From NCBI RefSeq assembly GCF_042653205.1, contig NZ_JBHSHY010000009.1, forward strand, positions 62,001 through 126,000: a stretch of DNA of 64,000 nt, read 5' to 3'. This DNA comes from Paenibacillus_Z sp042653205. GTDB lineage: Bacteria > Bacillota > Bacilli > Paenibacillales > Paenibacillaceae. A program made the position numbers and the translations under genes. Below, one piece after another: positions 33,174 to 41,587 of this stretch. The notes beneath the pieces are model-generated. The model was given only the letters and a program-made list of their open reading frames with translations. It did not search any database and had not been told where the DNA came from. Within the stretch, counting starts at the first letter, position 1, and the number at the start of each line of letters is the position of its first letter.

Positions 33174-34937
33174 TTATTTCGCGGCCGCGCTCCACAATTC
33201 CACGCGGTCCTTCACGTACTTCTCGTAGCCGTCTTCCATCTTCTCGACGCCGGCTTTCTTGAGCTCTTCCATGTACGCGTCCCACACCTTGTCGAAGTCG
33301 GCCGGCTTCGCGAGAATCGCTTCCGGAATCCGCTTCCACGTAATATCGCGCATCTTCAGGCCCAGAATCGTCACTTCGTCCTCGCCCGGGATGGAGATGT
33401 TCCACGCCGCGCCGTACGCCTTGACCTTGAACTCGTCTTCTTTCGGGAAGAGGTCCTTCCACGTCGTCGCCTTATATGCCGCCAGCGTTTCCTTCTCCAC
33501 GTCGCTGTAGCCGTTCACGAGCTGCTCGGGGAAGTTCTTCGTGTAGTAGTTGCCGCTCGGATCCTTCGCGCCGTCGCCGTAGTGCGCCATGATGTTCCAG
33601 TAGAAGCCGATGCCGGACTCCTTCGTGAACGCCGTGTTGTCGTTGTTGATGCGGTCCTGCACTTCCTTCGGCACGACGCGCTTGCCGTTCTCCATGACGT
33701 AGTGCTTGCCTTCGATGCCCCAGTTGTTGAGGACTTGGCCTTCGTCGGACGCGAGGAAGTCCAGGAACTTGATCGCGCGGACCGGATCTTTACACGTGCT
33801 GGAGATCGCGATGCCGTAGCCGCCCATGAAGCCCGTCGGCCAGAACGACGTATCCTTGTAATCCTTCGTCAGCGTGACTGGGTAGTGGCCGTACGTCTGG
33901 TCGAACTTGCCGGCCGTCTTCAGCGCCTGCTGCGCGTCGTTATAATCCCAGTCTTGGTCGATGAGGCCAAGCACGCGGCCCGTCGCGACCTTCGCCTTGT
34001 ACTGGTCGTACTTCTGCACGAAGCTTTCTTTGTCCAGGAGGCCGATGTCGTTCATGTGGTTCAGCCAGCGGAAATATTCCTTCTCTTCCGGACGGCGGAA
34101 GTGGTACGTCACTTCGTTCGTCTCTTGATCGATGAAGTATTCGCCGTCATCCGAGCCGCCGGTCGTCAGGAACGCCGGGTTCGTCACGGAAATGTACATA
34201 TGCCAGTCGTCGGCGTTCAGGGAAAGGCCGATGTTCTTGTTGCCGTTCTCGTCGGTCGGGTGCTTCTTCAGATAGTCCGAGATGACCTTCTCATAATCCT
34301 GCACTGTGCGGATCTCCGGATAGCCGGCTTCCTTCACGACGCGGTGCTGCAGCTCGAAGCCGCCGCCGGCCACGAAGCGCTGCTCGTCCGCCGCCGCCCA
34401 GGTCGGGATGGCGTAGATCGCTTGGTCGTCGTTCGTATACTTCGCGCGCACCATGTAATCGCCGAGCACCTTCTTGATATTCGGCGCGTATTTGTCGATC
34501 AGTTCCGTCAGATCGAGCACGGCGCCGGCATCCACCAGCTTGCCGATATCGCCCTTCGCCGCGATCAGGTCCGGATATTCGCCGCTCGTCGCGATGAGCG
34601 CCACTTTCTGCGTCGGATCGCCGACCGCGAATTCGGCATCCAGCGTTACGCCGGTGCGCTTCGTGATTTCCTTGGACACGTCATCCTGCATGTTGTTCCA
34701 GTTCGGGTTCGGGTCTTCGCTGAAGTAAGAGAATGTAATCGGCGACAAATCTTCGGCCGCGTCCTTGCCGCCGTTCGTATTTGCATTCGTGCTCGCGTTC
34801 GCATTGCCGTTCGCCGCGGCACCGCTGTTGTCCGCGGTGTTGTTGCCGCCGTTATTGCCGCCGCATGCCGCCAGCATGCCGCTCAGCAGCACGACGGAAA
34901 GCACCGTCGTGGCCTTCTTCGAAATCCCTCGCTGCAT
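33174..34937 (-). CDS. Oligosaccharide-binding lipoprotein (LplA/YtcQ type)
   Basis: 587 residues. The signal peptide ends in lipobox MLAAC, then comes an Asn/Gly/Ala-rich linker. The binding domain has ITFSYFSEDPNPNWNNMQDD, YPDLIAAKGDIGKLVDAG, and the C-terminal FPKEDEFKVKAYGAAW. The size and order match the LplA class that works with LplB and LplC permeases in Paenibacillus. The ATG follows GGGAGGG. It is last in the order permease-permease-binding protein and is separated from the permeases by 324 nt holding two strong hairpins, which may raise its mRNA level. Ligand unknown. Confidence 0.94.
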   Translation of the reverse strand: MQRGISKKATTVLSVVLLSGMLAACGGNNGGNNTADNSGAAANGNANASTNANTNGGKDAAEDLSPITFSYFSEDPNPNWNNMQDDVSKEITKRTGVTLDAEFAVGDPTQKVALIATSGEYPDLIAAKGDIGKLVDAGAVLDLTELIDKYAPNIKKVLGDYMVRAKYTNDDQAIYAIPTWAAADEQRFVAGGGFELQHRVVKEAGYPEIRTVQDYEKVISDYLKKHPTDENGNKNIGLSLNADDWHMYISVTNPAFLTTGGSDDGEYFIDQETNEVTYHFRRPEEKEYFRWLNHMNDIGLLDKESFVQKYDQYKAKVATGRVLGLIDQDWDYNDAQQALKTAGKFDQTYGHYPVTLTKDYKDTSFWPTGFMGGYGIAISSTCKDPVRAIKFLDFLASDEGQVLNNWGIEGKHYVMENGKRVVPKEVQDRINNDNTAFTKESGIGFYWNIMAHYGDGAKDPSGNYYTKNFPEQLVNGYSDVEKETLAAYKATTWKDLFPKEDEFKVKAYGAAWNISIPGEDEVTILGLKMRDITWKRIPEAILAKPADFDKVWDAYMEELKKAGVEKMEDGYEKYVKDRVELWSAAAK

Positions 34938-35053
34938 CTTGCAAACCCTCCCAATTTTGAATATCGGTTATTTGTATTGTATAAACAGGAACCCTGTCGA
35001 TACCGGTGCGGTGTGGTGCCTCATGTTTCCGTGATTCGCGAGCTTGCCGCGCC

Positions 35054-35080
35054 GCAGGGCTTCCATACTCGAAGCCCTGC
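35054..35080. other. GC-rich hairpin in the leader of the binding-protein gene
   Basis: A perfect 10-bp stem GCAGGGCTTC/GAAGCCCTGC with a 7-nt loop lies between the large hairpin and the lplA-type start. It has no T-tail on either strand, so it is more likely an mRNA-stabilising or processing structure than a terminator. Confidence 0.65.
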
Positions 35081-35090
35081 CTGGCCGTAA

Positions 35091-35256
35091 GGCCCGGTAA
35101 AAAGAGACCGAAGGTCGAAGCGGAGTAGGAGCAACGTCAGTGGTCGCCTTTGTAGCCGGATTTCCACCGTTCCTGAATTCGCCAATTCAGGAAATTCGGC
35201 TACAACAGCGAGCGGATACCCGCTTCGACCGCAGGTCGCTTTTTACATTCCGGGCC
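35091..35256. repeat. Large nested inverted repeat between permease and binding-protein genes
   Basis: The outer arms are 35091-35123 and 35220-35256. They share GGCCCGG, TAAAAAG, GACC and GGTCGAAGCGG in the same order with small offsets. Inside are GTAGCCG/CGGCTAC (35152-35158, 35197-35203) and a perfect TTCCTGAATT/AATTCAGGAA (35170-35179, 35184-35193). The whole could fold as one long hairpin. It may be a mobile MITE-like element or a transcript-processing structure. Confidence 0.7.
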
Positions 35257-35261
35257 GACGC

Positions 35262-36167
35262 TCAGCTCTTAACGGCGCCCAGCGTCATGCCCTTCACGAA
35301 ATACCGCTGCAGGAACGGATACACCACGAGGATCGGCACCGTCACGATGATCGTGATCGCCATCTTCACCGACTCCGGCGAGATCTGCGCCATAACCTCC
35401 GTCATGTTGCGGCCGCGGAAGCTGTCGGCGTTCGTCGTGGTGCTCTGGATGACCTTCATCAGCTCATATTGCAGCGTCGTCAGATGATCCTTCGACCCGT
35501 TGTACAGGTACGTGTCGAACCAAGCGTTCCACTGCCCGACCGCTAGGAAGAGCGCGATCGTGGCCAGCGCCGGCTTCGTCAGCGGCAGGATGACCCGCCA
35601 GTAGATCGTGAAGTCGTTGGCGCCGTCGAGCTTCGCGGATTCCTGCAGCGCGTAAGGAATGCCGTCGATGAAGGAGCGGATGACGAACACATTGAACGCG
35701 CTTACGAGTCCGGGCAGGATGTAGACCGCGAACGTGCCCATCAAGTGCAGATCCTTAATCAGGATGTAGGTCGGAATCAAGCCGCCCGAGACGTACATCG
35801 TGAGCGCGAGGAACGTCGAGACGAAGCGCCGTCCCTGGAAGTCGGCCCGGCTGAGCGTGAACGCCAGCATCGAGGCGCTGATCAGGCCGAGCACCGTGCC
35901 GATGACCGTGCGCAGCGTCGAGATTTTGAGGCCCGTGATGAGGCCGGAGAACGCGAATATCGTTTCGTAGTTCTTGAACGTGAATTCCCGCGGGTAGATC
36001 GTGATGCCGCCGCGCACGCTGTCCGTGGAGTCGTTCAGCGAGATCGCGAGCACGTTCAGGAACGGATACAGCGTGACGATGGTCACCAGTGTGATGACGA
36101 TGTAGACGACGAGATCAAAGACGCGGTCGGACCAGGGCGTGCCGCGTGAGAAGATGCCTGCTTTCAT
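35262..36167 (-). CDS. Sugar ABC transporter permease (LplC/YtcP type)
   Basis: 301 residues, six helices. The N-terminal VFDLVVYIVITLVTIVTLYP and NVLAISLNDSTDS are typical of LplC. The EAA loop is LQESAKLDGANDFTIYWRVI followed by LPLTKPALA, and the C terminus ends FVKGMTLGAVKS as in the family. The ATG lies behind GGGAGGG, 13 nt after the LplB-type stop, so the two permeases are co-translated. It forms a heterodimer with the LplB-type protein; the ATPase must come from elsewhere. Confidence 0.95.
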   Translation of the reverse strand: MKAGIFSRGTPWSDRVFDLVVYIVITLVTIVTLYPFLNVLAISLNDSTDSVRGGITIYPREFTFKNYETIFAFSGLITGLKISTLRTVIGTVLGLISASMLAFTLSRADFQGRRFVSTFLALTMYVSGGLIPTYILIKDLHLMGTFAVYILPGLVSAFNVFVIRSFIDGIPYALQESAKLDGANDFTIYWRVILPLTKPALATIALFLAVGQWNAWFDTYLYNGSKDHLTTLQYELMKVIQSTTTNADSFRGRNMTEVMAQISPESVKMAITIIVTVPILVVYPFLQRYFVKGMTLGAVKS

Positions 36168-36180
36168 GCCCTACCCTCCC

Positions 36181-37137
36181 TTAAATGATGCTTTCCTTCG
36201 TGATTTTCTTGAAGATGCCGTTGGCCGCGAAGAGCAGGATGACGCTGACGACGGAGTTGAAAATGTTGATCGCCGTACCGAATGAATACCTGCCGGTGCC
36301 GAGCCCGTAGTTGAGCGCGTACAAGTCGAGCGTCTGCGAATAGTCGCGGACCAGGTTATTGCCGAGCAGGAACTGCTTCTCGAAGCCGATGCTGATAAGG
36401 TGGCCGATCGAGATGATGATCAGGACGATGATCGTGGAACGGATGCCCGGCAGCGTGATGTGCCACGCCTGCTGCAGCCGGCTGGCGCCGTCGACGCGCG
36501 CCGCCTCGTACAGCTCTGGTCCGATGCCGGCGATCGCCGCCAGGTAGATGATCGTGTTCCAGCCGGTTTCTTTCCAGACGTCGGACGCCGTGACGATGCC
36601 CCAGAACAAATTGCCTTTGCCCGAGAACTGGATCGGCTCGCTGATCAGGTGCAGCCCGACGAGCAGCTCGTTGACCGCGCCGTTGTCCGTCGACAGCATC
36701 TTCGTGACGATGCCCGCCGCGACGACCCAGGACACGAAGTGCGGCAAGTACGAGACCGTCTGTACGAACCGCTTCAGGAAGCCGACCCGCACCTCGTTCA
36801 GCAGAATCGCGAACACGATCGGAATGATGAAGCCGGCGATCAGCCCCATGATGCTCATCGCGAGCGTATTGCGCAGCGCCTGGAAGAATTGATCGTCGTG
36901 GAACAGCTCCCGGAAGTACTGCAGCCCGACCCATTTCTGGTCCAGGAACGAGCTCTTCGGCTTGAACTTCTGGAATGCCATCGTCCAGCCCCATAACGGC
37001 AAGTAGTTGAACACGAATACCCAGAGCACGAACGGGACCGACATCAGGTACAAATATTTCTGCTGGAAGAACTTGTGCCAGAACCGGGATTTCGGCCGCG
37101 CCGCCGCTTGCGGCTTCGACATTGTAACGGCTTTCAT
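36181..37137 (-). CDS. Sugar ABC transporter permease (LplB/YteP type)
   Basis: 318 residues, six helices. KYLYLMSVPFVLWVFVFNYL and PLWGWTMAFQKFKP are characteristic of LplB. The EAA loop is LYEAARVDGASRLQQAWHIT followed by LPGIRST. The ATG at 37137 is 8 nt behind AAGGAGGT; a further start ten codons upstream (37167) has no site. It is the first transporter gene, 114 nt after the response regulator gene, with a cre-like site in that gap. Confidence 0.95.
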   Translation of the reverse strand: MKAVTMSKPQAAARPKSRFWHKFFQQKYLYLMSVPFVLWVFVFNYLPLWGWTMAFQKFKPKSSFLDQKWVGLQYFRELFHDDQFFQALRNTLAMSIMGLIAGFIIPIVFAILLNEVRVGFLKRFVQTVSYLPHFVSWVVAAGIVTKMLSTDNGAVNELLVGLHLISEPIQFSGKGNLFWGIVTASDVWKETGWNTIIYLAAIAGIGPELYEAARVDGASRLQQAWHITLPGIRSTIIVLIIISIGHLISIGFEKQFLLGNNLVRDYSQTLDLYALNYGLGTGRYSFGTAINIFNSVVSVILLFAANGIFKKITKESII

Positions 37138-37177
37138 AAGGCGATACCTCCTTGCGTATGCCTTCATGATAGCGGAA

Positions 37178-37192
37178 ATGAAGCGCTTCCAA
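37178..37192 (-). promoter_or_regulatory. Candidate cre site upstream of the LplB-type gene
   Basis: On the minus strand TTGGAAGCGCTTCAT fits the CcpA consensus WTGNAANCGNWNNCW at 14 of 15 positions (C13 is A). It lies 41 nt upstream of the permease start codon, so carbon catabolite control of the transporter is likely. Confidence 0.5.
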
Positions 37193-37251
37193 TACCACTA
37201 CAATTGAGGGTAAAATCATGCGAAAATTGCATCATCCGAACGAGCCATGCG

Positions 37252-38850
37252 CTATTTTTTCCGGTAGGCGGACGGCGAGACGCCGACGTATTTGCGGAAT
37301 TTGCCGTGGAAATAGTCGACGTTCGCGTAGCCGACCTTCTCCGCCACCTGGTAGATTTTCAGCCCTTGGTCCAGCAGCTCCTTGGCCTTCCCGATCCGCA
37401 CCTTGTCGAGGTACGTGTTGAAGTACTCGCCGGTCTCGCTCTTGAACAGCTTGCCGAGGTAAGCGCTGTTGTAATTGAACACCTCCGCCAGCGTCTCCAG
37501 CTTCAGGTTCTCGTCGTAGCTACGGTGGATCAAATCGATCATCCGCTTGATCTGCTTGTCACCGCTGCAGGATGCGCCGCCCGTCGCCAGCTTCGGCAGC
37601 GTCTCGGTCAAGTCGCGCTCCAGCTCGTCGTAGCGGACGTGGCGGTAGATCGCCTTCATGCACGCGGACAGCCGCGCGTTGTCGAGCTTCCGGTCGTCGC
37701 CGCCGTGGGACAGCTTGCCGGCCGCGGCCGCGACGAGGTCCGCGAACGCCGTCTTGATCGCTTCCTCCGAGCGGCCGCCGGCGATGAGGCGGCGCCCCAG
37801 CCCTTCGACGAGCTGCGCGACCGCGCCGGCGTTCCCGACGTCGATGGCGAAAAACAGCTTGTCCGCGAGCGCGGGCAGGCCGTCCGCGATATCCGCCTCG
37901 CCGCCGTCCGCGGTGCCACCGTCCATCCCGCCGGCGGCCGCCTCGGCGCCTCCGGCTTCCGCTGGATGCAGCGGCGCCGTCGAAGCCGCGATCAGCTCGC
38001 CGCTCGCGTAGAAGAACGAGCGGTCGAGCAGCGCCGCCGCTTCCGCGTACGATCGGCGCACGTCCGCGAGCGACGCGACCGGCGAGCCGGCCGCCGCCGC
38101 GATCTGCGCGCACGGCTCCGCCACCAGCCCGGCGATGTCGGCGTAAACGCGCCGCCGCGCCGCTTCCGAGCCGAGATCGGCCGGCAGCAGCAGGACGATC
38201 GCCGCCTCCATCGTCACGGCGACGCCTTTGTCCTTGGCGTCGTAGGCCTGCAGGAAGCGCTCGCGAATCGCGGCGAACCGCTCAGGGTTCGGCTCCATCC
38301 CGCGCAGCCTGACCGCCGCGACGCTGTAGCGCTCCCAGCGCAGGCCGAGCGCCTCCAGCTCCTCGGGCTCCGGCAAGCGCTCCTGCCGCGCCTTGCCCTG
38401 CGCGAGCAAGGCGTGCAGCAGCTTCTGGCGGCTCCACGCCCGCCGCGCTCCGCTTTCCTCCCGCTCCTTCCGGCTCCGGTCCAGCACGCCGCGCAGTCGG
38501 ACCAGATGCTCCGCGAGCTCATCCTCGTCGACCGGCTTCAGCAGGTAGCCGTCGATGTTCAGCCCGATGGCCTTCTTGGCGTAATCGAAGTCGGCGTACC
38601 CGCTCAGAATGAGCACGCGCACGCCGCTGCCCGTTTTCCGGACGGCCTCCACGAGCTCGAGCCCGCTCATGCCCGGCATGCGAATGTCCACGATGAGCAG
38701 GTCGGGTTGATGCCGCTCGATTTTGCGCATGGCGTCGCCGCCGTTCGCGGCCGTGTCCGCGACCCGGTACCCGAACGCCTCCCAGTCGATTAACGTACGC
38801 AGTCCTTCGCGGATCGTCGGTTCGTCGTCGGTAATCAGCACGTTATACAT
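37252..38850 (-). CDS. YesN-type response regulator with AraC output domain (lpl cluster)
   Basis: 532 residues. Receiver: ITDDEPTIREG, phospho-acceptor Asp in LIVDIRMPGMSGLELV (about residue 55), and GYLLKPVDEDEL. The long middle region is Ala/Gly-rich. The C-terminal AraC domain (about 430-530) has LAEVFNYNSAYLGKLFKSET and VAEKVGYANVDYFHGKFRKY then VGVSPSAYRKK. The start overlaps the end of the kinase gene by 8 bp, so both are made from one transcript. It probably activates the permease and binding-protein genes downstream in response to an imported sugar. Confidence 0.95.
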   Translation of the reverse strand: MYNVLITDDEPTIREGLRTLIDWEAFGYRVADTAANGGDAMRKIERHQPDLLIVDIRMPGMSGLELVEAVRKTGSGVRVLILSGYADFDYAKKAIGLNIDGYLLKPVDEDELAEHLVRLRGVLDRSRKEREESGARRAWSRQKLLHALLAQGKARQERLPEPEELEALGLRWERYSVAAVRLRGMEPNPERFAAIRERFLQAYDAKDKGVAVTMEAAIVLLLPADLGSEAARRRVYADIAGLVAEPCAQIAAAAGSPVASLADVRRSYAEAAALLDRSFFYASGELIAASTAPLHPAEAGGAEAAAGGMDGGTADGGEADIADGLPALADKLFFAIDVGNAGAVAQLVEGLGRRLIAGGRSEEAIKTAFADLVAAAAGKLSHGGDDRKLDNARLSACMKAIYRHVRYDELERDLTETLPKLATGGASCSGDKQIKRMIDLIHRSYDENLKLETLAEVFNYNSAYLGKLFKSETGEYFNTYLDKVRIGKAKELLDQGLKIYQVAEKVGYANVDYFHGKFRKYVGVSPSAYRKK

Positions 38851-40630
38851 CGTTGTTCGCCTCCATCGGTATCGAAAAGTGTACGCTTGTTCCCACGCCC
38901 GCCTCGCTCTGGATCCGCAGCCCGCAATCCTGGCCGTACATGAGCTTCAGGCGCATATGCACGTTGCGGAGCCCGATCCGGTGGCCTTCGCGCTCCTCGG
39001 TCTCGTCGAGCGACCGGTTCAGCGCCTCCAGCTTCTCCCGGGGCATGCCCGCTCCATCGTCCGCGACTTCGATGTCGATTCTATTCGCGCGGCCGTCGCT
39101 CGGAGCCGCGGTGATGCGCACGCTGCCTCCCGCCTCGCGGTTCTCCAGGCCGTGAATGACCGCGTTCTCGACGAGCGGCTGGATGATCAGCGGCAGGATC
39201 GGCACGTCCTGGACGCCGGGATCGATCCGCAGCTCGTACCGCATCCGGTCCTCGTAGCGGAATTTCTGGATGTCGAGGTAGCAGCGCACGAGATCGATCT
39301 CATGGCGCAGCAGGACGGTGCGGCTGCCGGCCTCGAGGTTTTTGCGCATCATTTTGCCGAGCAGCCGGACGACGTTCGAGATGTCGCGTTCGCCCTTCAG
39401 ATGCGCCTTCATGCGGATCGATTCGAGCGCGTTGAACAGGAAATGCGGGTTGATCTGGCTCGCCATCATCTTGAACTTGATTTCGTTTTGCCGCGACTGC
39501 AGCTCGACTTTCTGCCGGTTGGAATCCTGCAGCTCGACGATCAGGCCGTTGATGCTGGCGACCATGCCGTTGAACTGGCGCGACAGCTGCCCGATCTCGT
39601 CCTTGCCGTCGATCTCGAGTGCGACGTCCAGATTGCCGGTGCCGACCTTCGCGATATGTTTGCTGAGCCGCATCATCCGTTTGGAGAGCATGGCGGAGAA
39701 GCCGTAGACGAGCATGATCGCCACCGCCAGACTGACGAGAATGACGGTCAGGGCCAGCTTGATGATCCGGTTCGGCTCCTTCATGATGTCGTCGAAGGAG
39801 AAGACCGAGATGATCCGCAAGTCGTTCAGGCTCGATTCCGGCACGAGCGGCTCGATCTGGATCTGCGACGACTTGCCGTCGACCAGCGCCTTGAAGCTCC
39901 CGCTCTTCGCCGCGATCACCTTCGGGTCGTAGCTGATGCTCGCGAGCGTGCTGCCGATGCGGCCCGGCCGGTTCGCCGCGACGATCCGGTTATTCCCGTC
40001 CACGATCATCGTCTCGAACGGCTCCTGGCTCAGAATTCCGCTCAGCTTATCCGAACTGACGTTGATGACGAGGACGCCGCTCGTGTGCTCCGTCAGGAAG
40101 TCGATTTTGCGCACGAGACTGAGGTAATAGCGGTTGTCCCGCTCATCCTTCATGTAGTACCAGGCGGCCAGGCCGCTGCTCGTCAGCGCCCGCTGGTACC
40201 AGTCGGATGCGACGGTCGCCTGCGTCGGCTGCAGAAATTCCCAGTTGTTCAGCAGCGTCCGGTTGTTCACGTACAGGCGAATGTTGGAGATGTCCTTGTA
40301 GAGCCGGATGTAATCCTTGATGTCCGGGTATTCCTTGTACGCCTTGACGACCTCGTAGACGGACTCGTAGTGCCGGTTGGCCAGCGTCTCCAGGCGGCTG
40401 TCGTTGGACATGCGGTACGAGATGTCGTACGACACGTTGATCACCTCGCCGGTGCGCTTCTTGACCCGTTCGACGTTATTCGCCGTCTGCTCGAGCGCGT
40501 TGTCGAGCGCCATGTTCTGCAGCTCGCCCGTCAGGAAGGCGCCGACGATCAGGACGGGCACGAACGCCACGAATATAAACGAGAGCACCAGCTTCGTGCG
40601 AAGCTTCATATCGTTGATGGCGCGGATCAT
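38843..40630 (-). CDS. YesM-type sensor histidine kinase (lpl cluster)
   Basis: 595 residues. Helix one is at about 13-36 and helix two at about 300-322, with an extracellular sensor domain between. HAMP follows (MRLSKHIAKVGTGNLDVALE), then the His_kinase block QINPHFLFNALESIRMKAH with the phospho-acceptor His, and HATPase (QPLVENAVIHGLE, DDGAGMPREK, RIGLRNVHMRLKLMYG). It is first gene of the operon kinase, regulator, LplB, LplC, LplA types. A perfect cre site lies 88 nt upstream of the start. Confidence 0.95.
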   Translation of the reverse strand: MIRAINDMKLRTKLVLSFIFVAFVPVLIVGAFLTGELQNMALDNALEQTANNVERVKKRTGEVINVSYDISYRMSNDSRLETLANRHYESVYEVVKAYKEYPDIKDYIRLYKDISNIRLYVNNRTLLNNWEFLQPTQATVASDWYQRALTSSGLAAWYYMKDERDNRYYLSLVRKIDFLTEHTSGVLVINVSSDKLSGILSQEPFETMIVDGNNRIVAANRPGRIGSTLASISYDPKVIAAKSGSFKALVDGKSSQIQIEPLVPESSLNDLRIISVFSFDDIMKEPNRIIKLALTVILVSLAVAIMLVYGFSAMLSKRMMRLSKHIAKVGTGNLDVALEIDGKDEIGQLSRQFNGMVASINGLIVELQDSNRQKVELQSRQNEIKFKMMASQINPHFLFNALESIRMKAHLKGERDISNVVRLLGKMMRKNLEAGSRTVLLRHEIDLVRCYLDIQKFRYEDRMRYELRIDPGVQDVPILPLIIQPLVENAVIHGLENREAGGSVRITAAPSDGRANRIDIEVADDGAGMPREKLEALNRSLDETEEREGHRIGLRNVHMRLKLMYGQDCGLRIQSEAGVGTSVHFSIPMEANNDV

Positions 40631-40718
40631 GAAGTGGATCAGGCGAATACCCCTTTCTAGTGGCGAAACTCAAATCTATCCGTTCATGGACCCCGGTTCT
40701 TGTTGCGAGCCTCATATA

Positions 40719-40733
40719 TTGAAAGCGTTTACA
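40719..40733. promoter_or_regulatory. Perfect cre site upstream of the lpl-cluster kinase gene
   Basis: TTGAAAGCGTTTACA (plus strand) matches the CcpA consensus WTGNAANCGNWNNCW at all 15 positions. It lies just upstream of a possible AT-rich -10 region for the minus-strand kinase operon, so CcpA would block transcription of the sensor, regulator and transporter when preferred sugars are present. Confidence 0.75.
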
Positions 40734-40742
40734 TAAGCTAGC

Positions 40743-40782
40743 AAAAGAAAATGGTCATTGTCATTGTAAACAAATGACCATT
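40743..40782 (-). terminator. Hairpin after the relP-type gene
   Basis: A perfect 10-bp stem AATGGTCATT/AATGACCATT (40750-40759, 40773-40782) with a 13-nt loop is followed on the minus strand by a T-rich stretch (TTCTTTTG). It probably ends the cls-relP transcript before the kinase operon; it could also be an operator dyad. Confidence 0.6.
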
Positions 40783-40872
40783 CCATCGCTAGAGTAAAAT
40801 TTTTCCCTTTTTTCATATCATAATTAGTGATTTTCAGTGAAAAACTGTACTTTTCCCAGTCCGGCCGCGTCT

Positions 40873-41541
40873 TCAGGTGGTGCCTGGCAGCATCGGCAGC
40901 TGCAGTTTGACCGTCTCCTCGCCGTCGCTGAACTTCTGCACCTCGTCCTTCAGCAGCAGCATGCGGCGGTCGAGCATGCCGATCATGTCCGCCGTCGCCT
41001 TCAGCTGCTCGCGGATCGTCGCCGGCATGTCGTCGTGGAACTGATAATAGATCTTATGCTCGAGGCTGGCCCAGAAATCCATCGCGATCGTCCGCAGCTG
41101 AATTTCCACGTTCACGAGCTCGGTCCGGTCCGACAGGAAGATCGGAATCCGGATGATCAGGTGCAGGCTCTGGTAGCCGTTCGGCTTCGGATGCTTGATG
41201 TAATCCTTCACTTCGACGACCTCGACGTCGCCTTGGCTGCGGATCATGTCGTACACGCGGTAAACGTCCGTCGTGAAGGAGCAGATGACGCGGACGCCGG
41301 CGATGTCGCGAATATGCTTCGCGGCGTTCTCCTTCGATACCTCGAGCCCTTTGCGCTGCAGCTTCTCGACGATGCCCTCGGGCGATTTGATCCGCGTCTT
41401 GACGTGCTCGATCGGGTTGTAGTTTTGAATGAATTGCAGTTCTTCGTTCAGGATCGTCAGCTTGGTGCTGACCTCGTCCAGCGCGAATTTATAGCTCATG
41501 AGCATTTTCGCCCATTCCATGACCATTTGTTTATCCATCAT
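40873..41541 (-). CDS. relP: Small alarmone synthetase (RelP/YwaC type)
   Basis: 222 residues. Makes (p)ppGpp from GTP or GDP and ATP; it has no hydrolase domain. Synthetase blocks: EHVKTRIKSPEGIVEKLQRK, DIAGVRVICSFTTDVYRVYD, KDYIKHPKPNGYQSLHLII and IQLRTIAMDFWASLEHKIYY. The SFTTD/DVYRV and DFWASLEHK wording is nearer to YwaC (RelP/SAS2) than to RelQ. The ATG follows AGGAG by 11 nt. It lies 46 nt after the cardiolipin synthase gene on the same strand. In Bacillus ywaC answers envelope stress through alternative sigma factors; the same is plausible here but not shown. Confidence 0.92.
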   Translation of the reverse strand: MMDKQMVMEWAKMLMSYKFALDEVSTKLTILNEELQFIQNYNPIEHVKTRIKSPEGIVEKLQRKGLEVSKENAAKHIRDIAGVRVICSFTTDVYRVYDMIRSQGDVEVVEVKDYIKHPKPNGYQSLHLIIRIPIFLSDRTELVNVEIQLRTIAMDFWASLEHKIYYQFHDDMPATIREQLKATADMIGMLDRRMLLLKDEVQKFSDGEETVKLQLPMLPGTT

Positions 41542-41587
41542 CGTTCATTTCACTCCTGCTGCGTAATCGTACGGAATATGCGATTCG

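Noticed and set aside
33117..35090. Plus-strand open frame of 657 codons
   Set aside because: Antisense shadow of the LplA-type binding-protein gene.
38723..40660. Plus-strand open frame of 645 codons
   Set aside because: Antisense shadow of the YesM-type kinase; composition rich in Arg, Asp and Val as expected from reverse reading of GC-rich codons.
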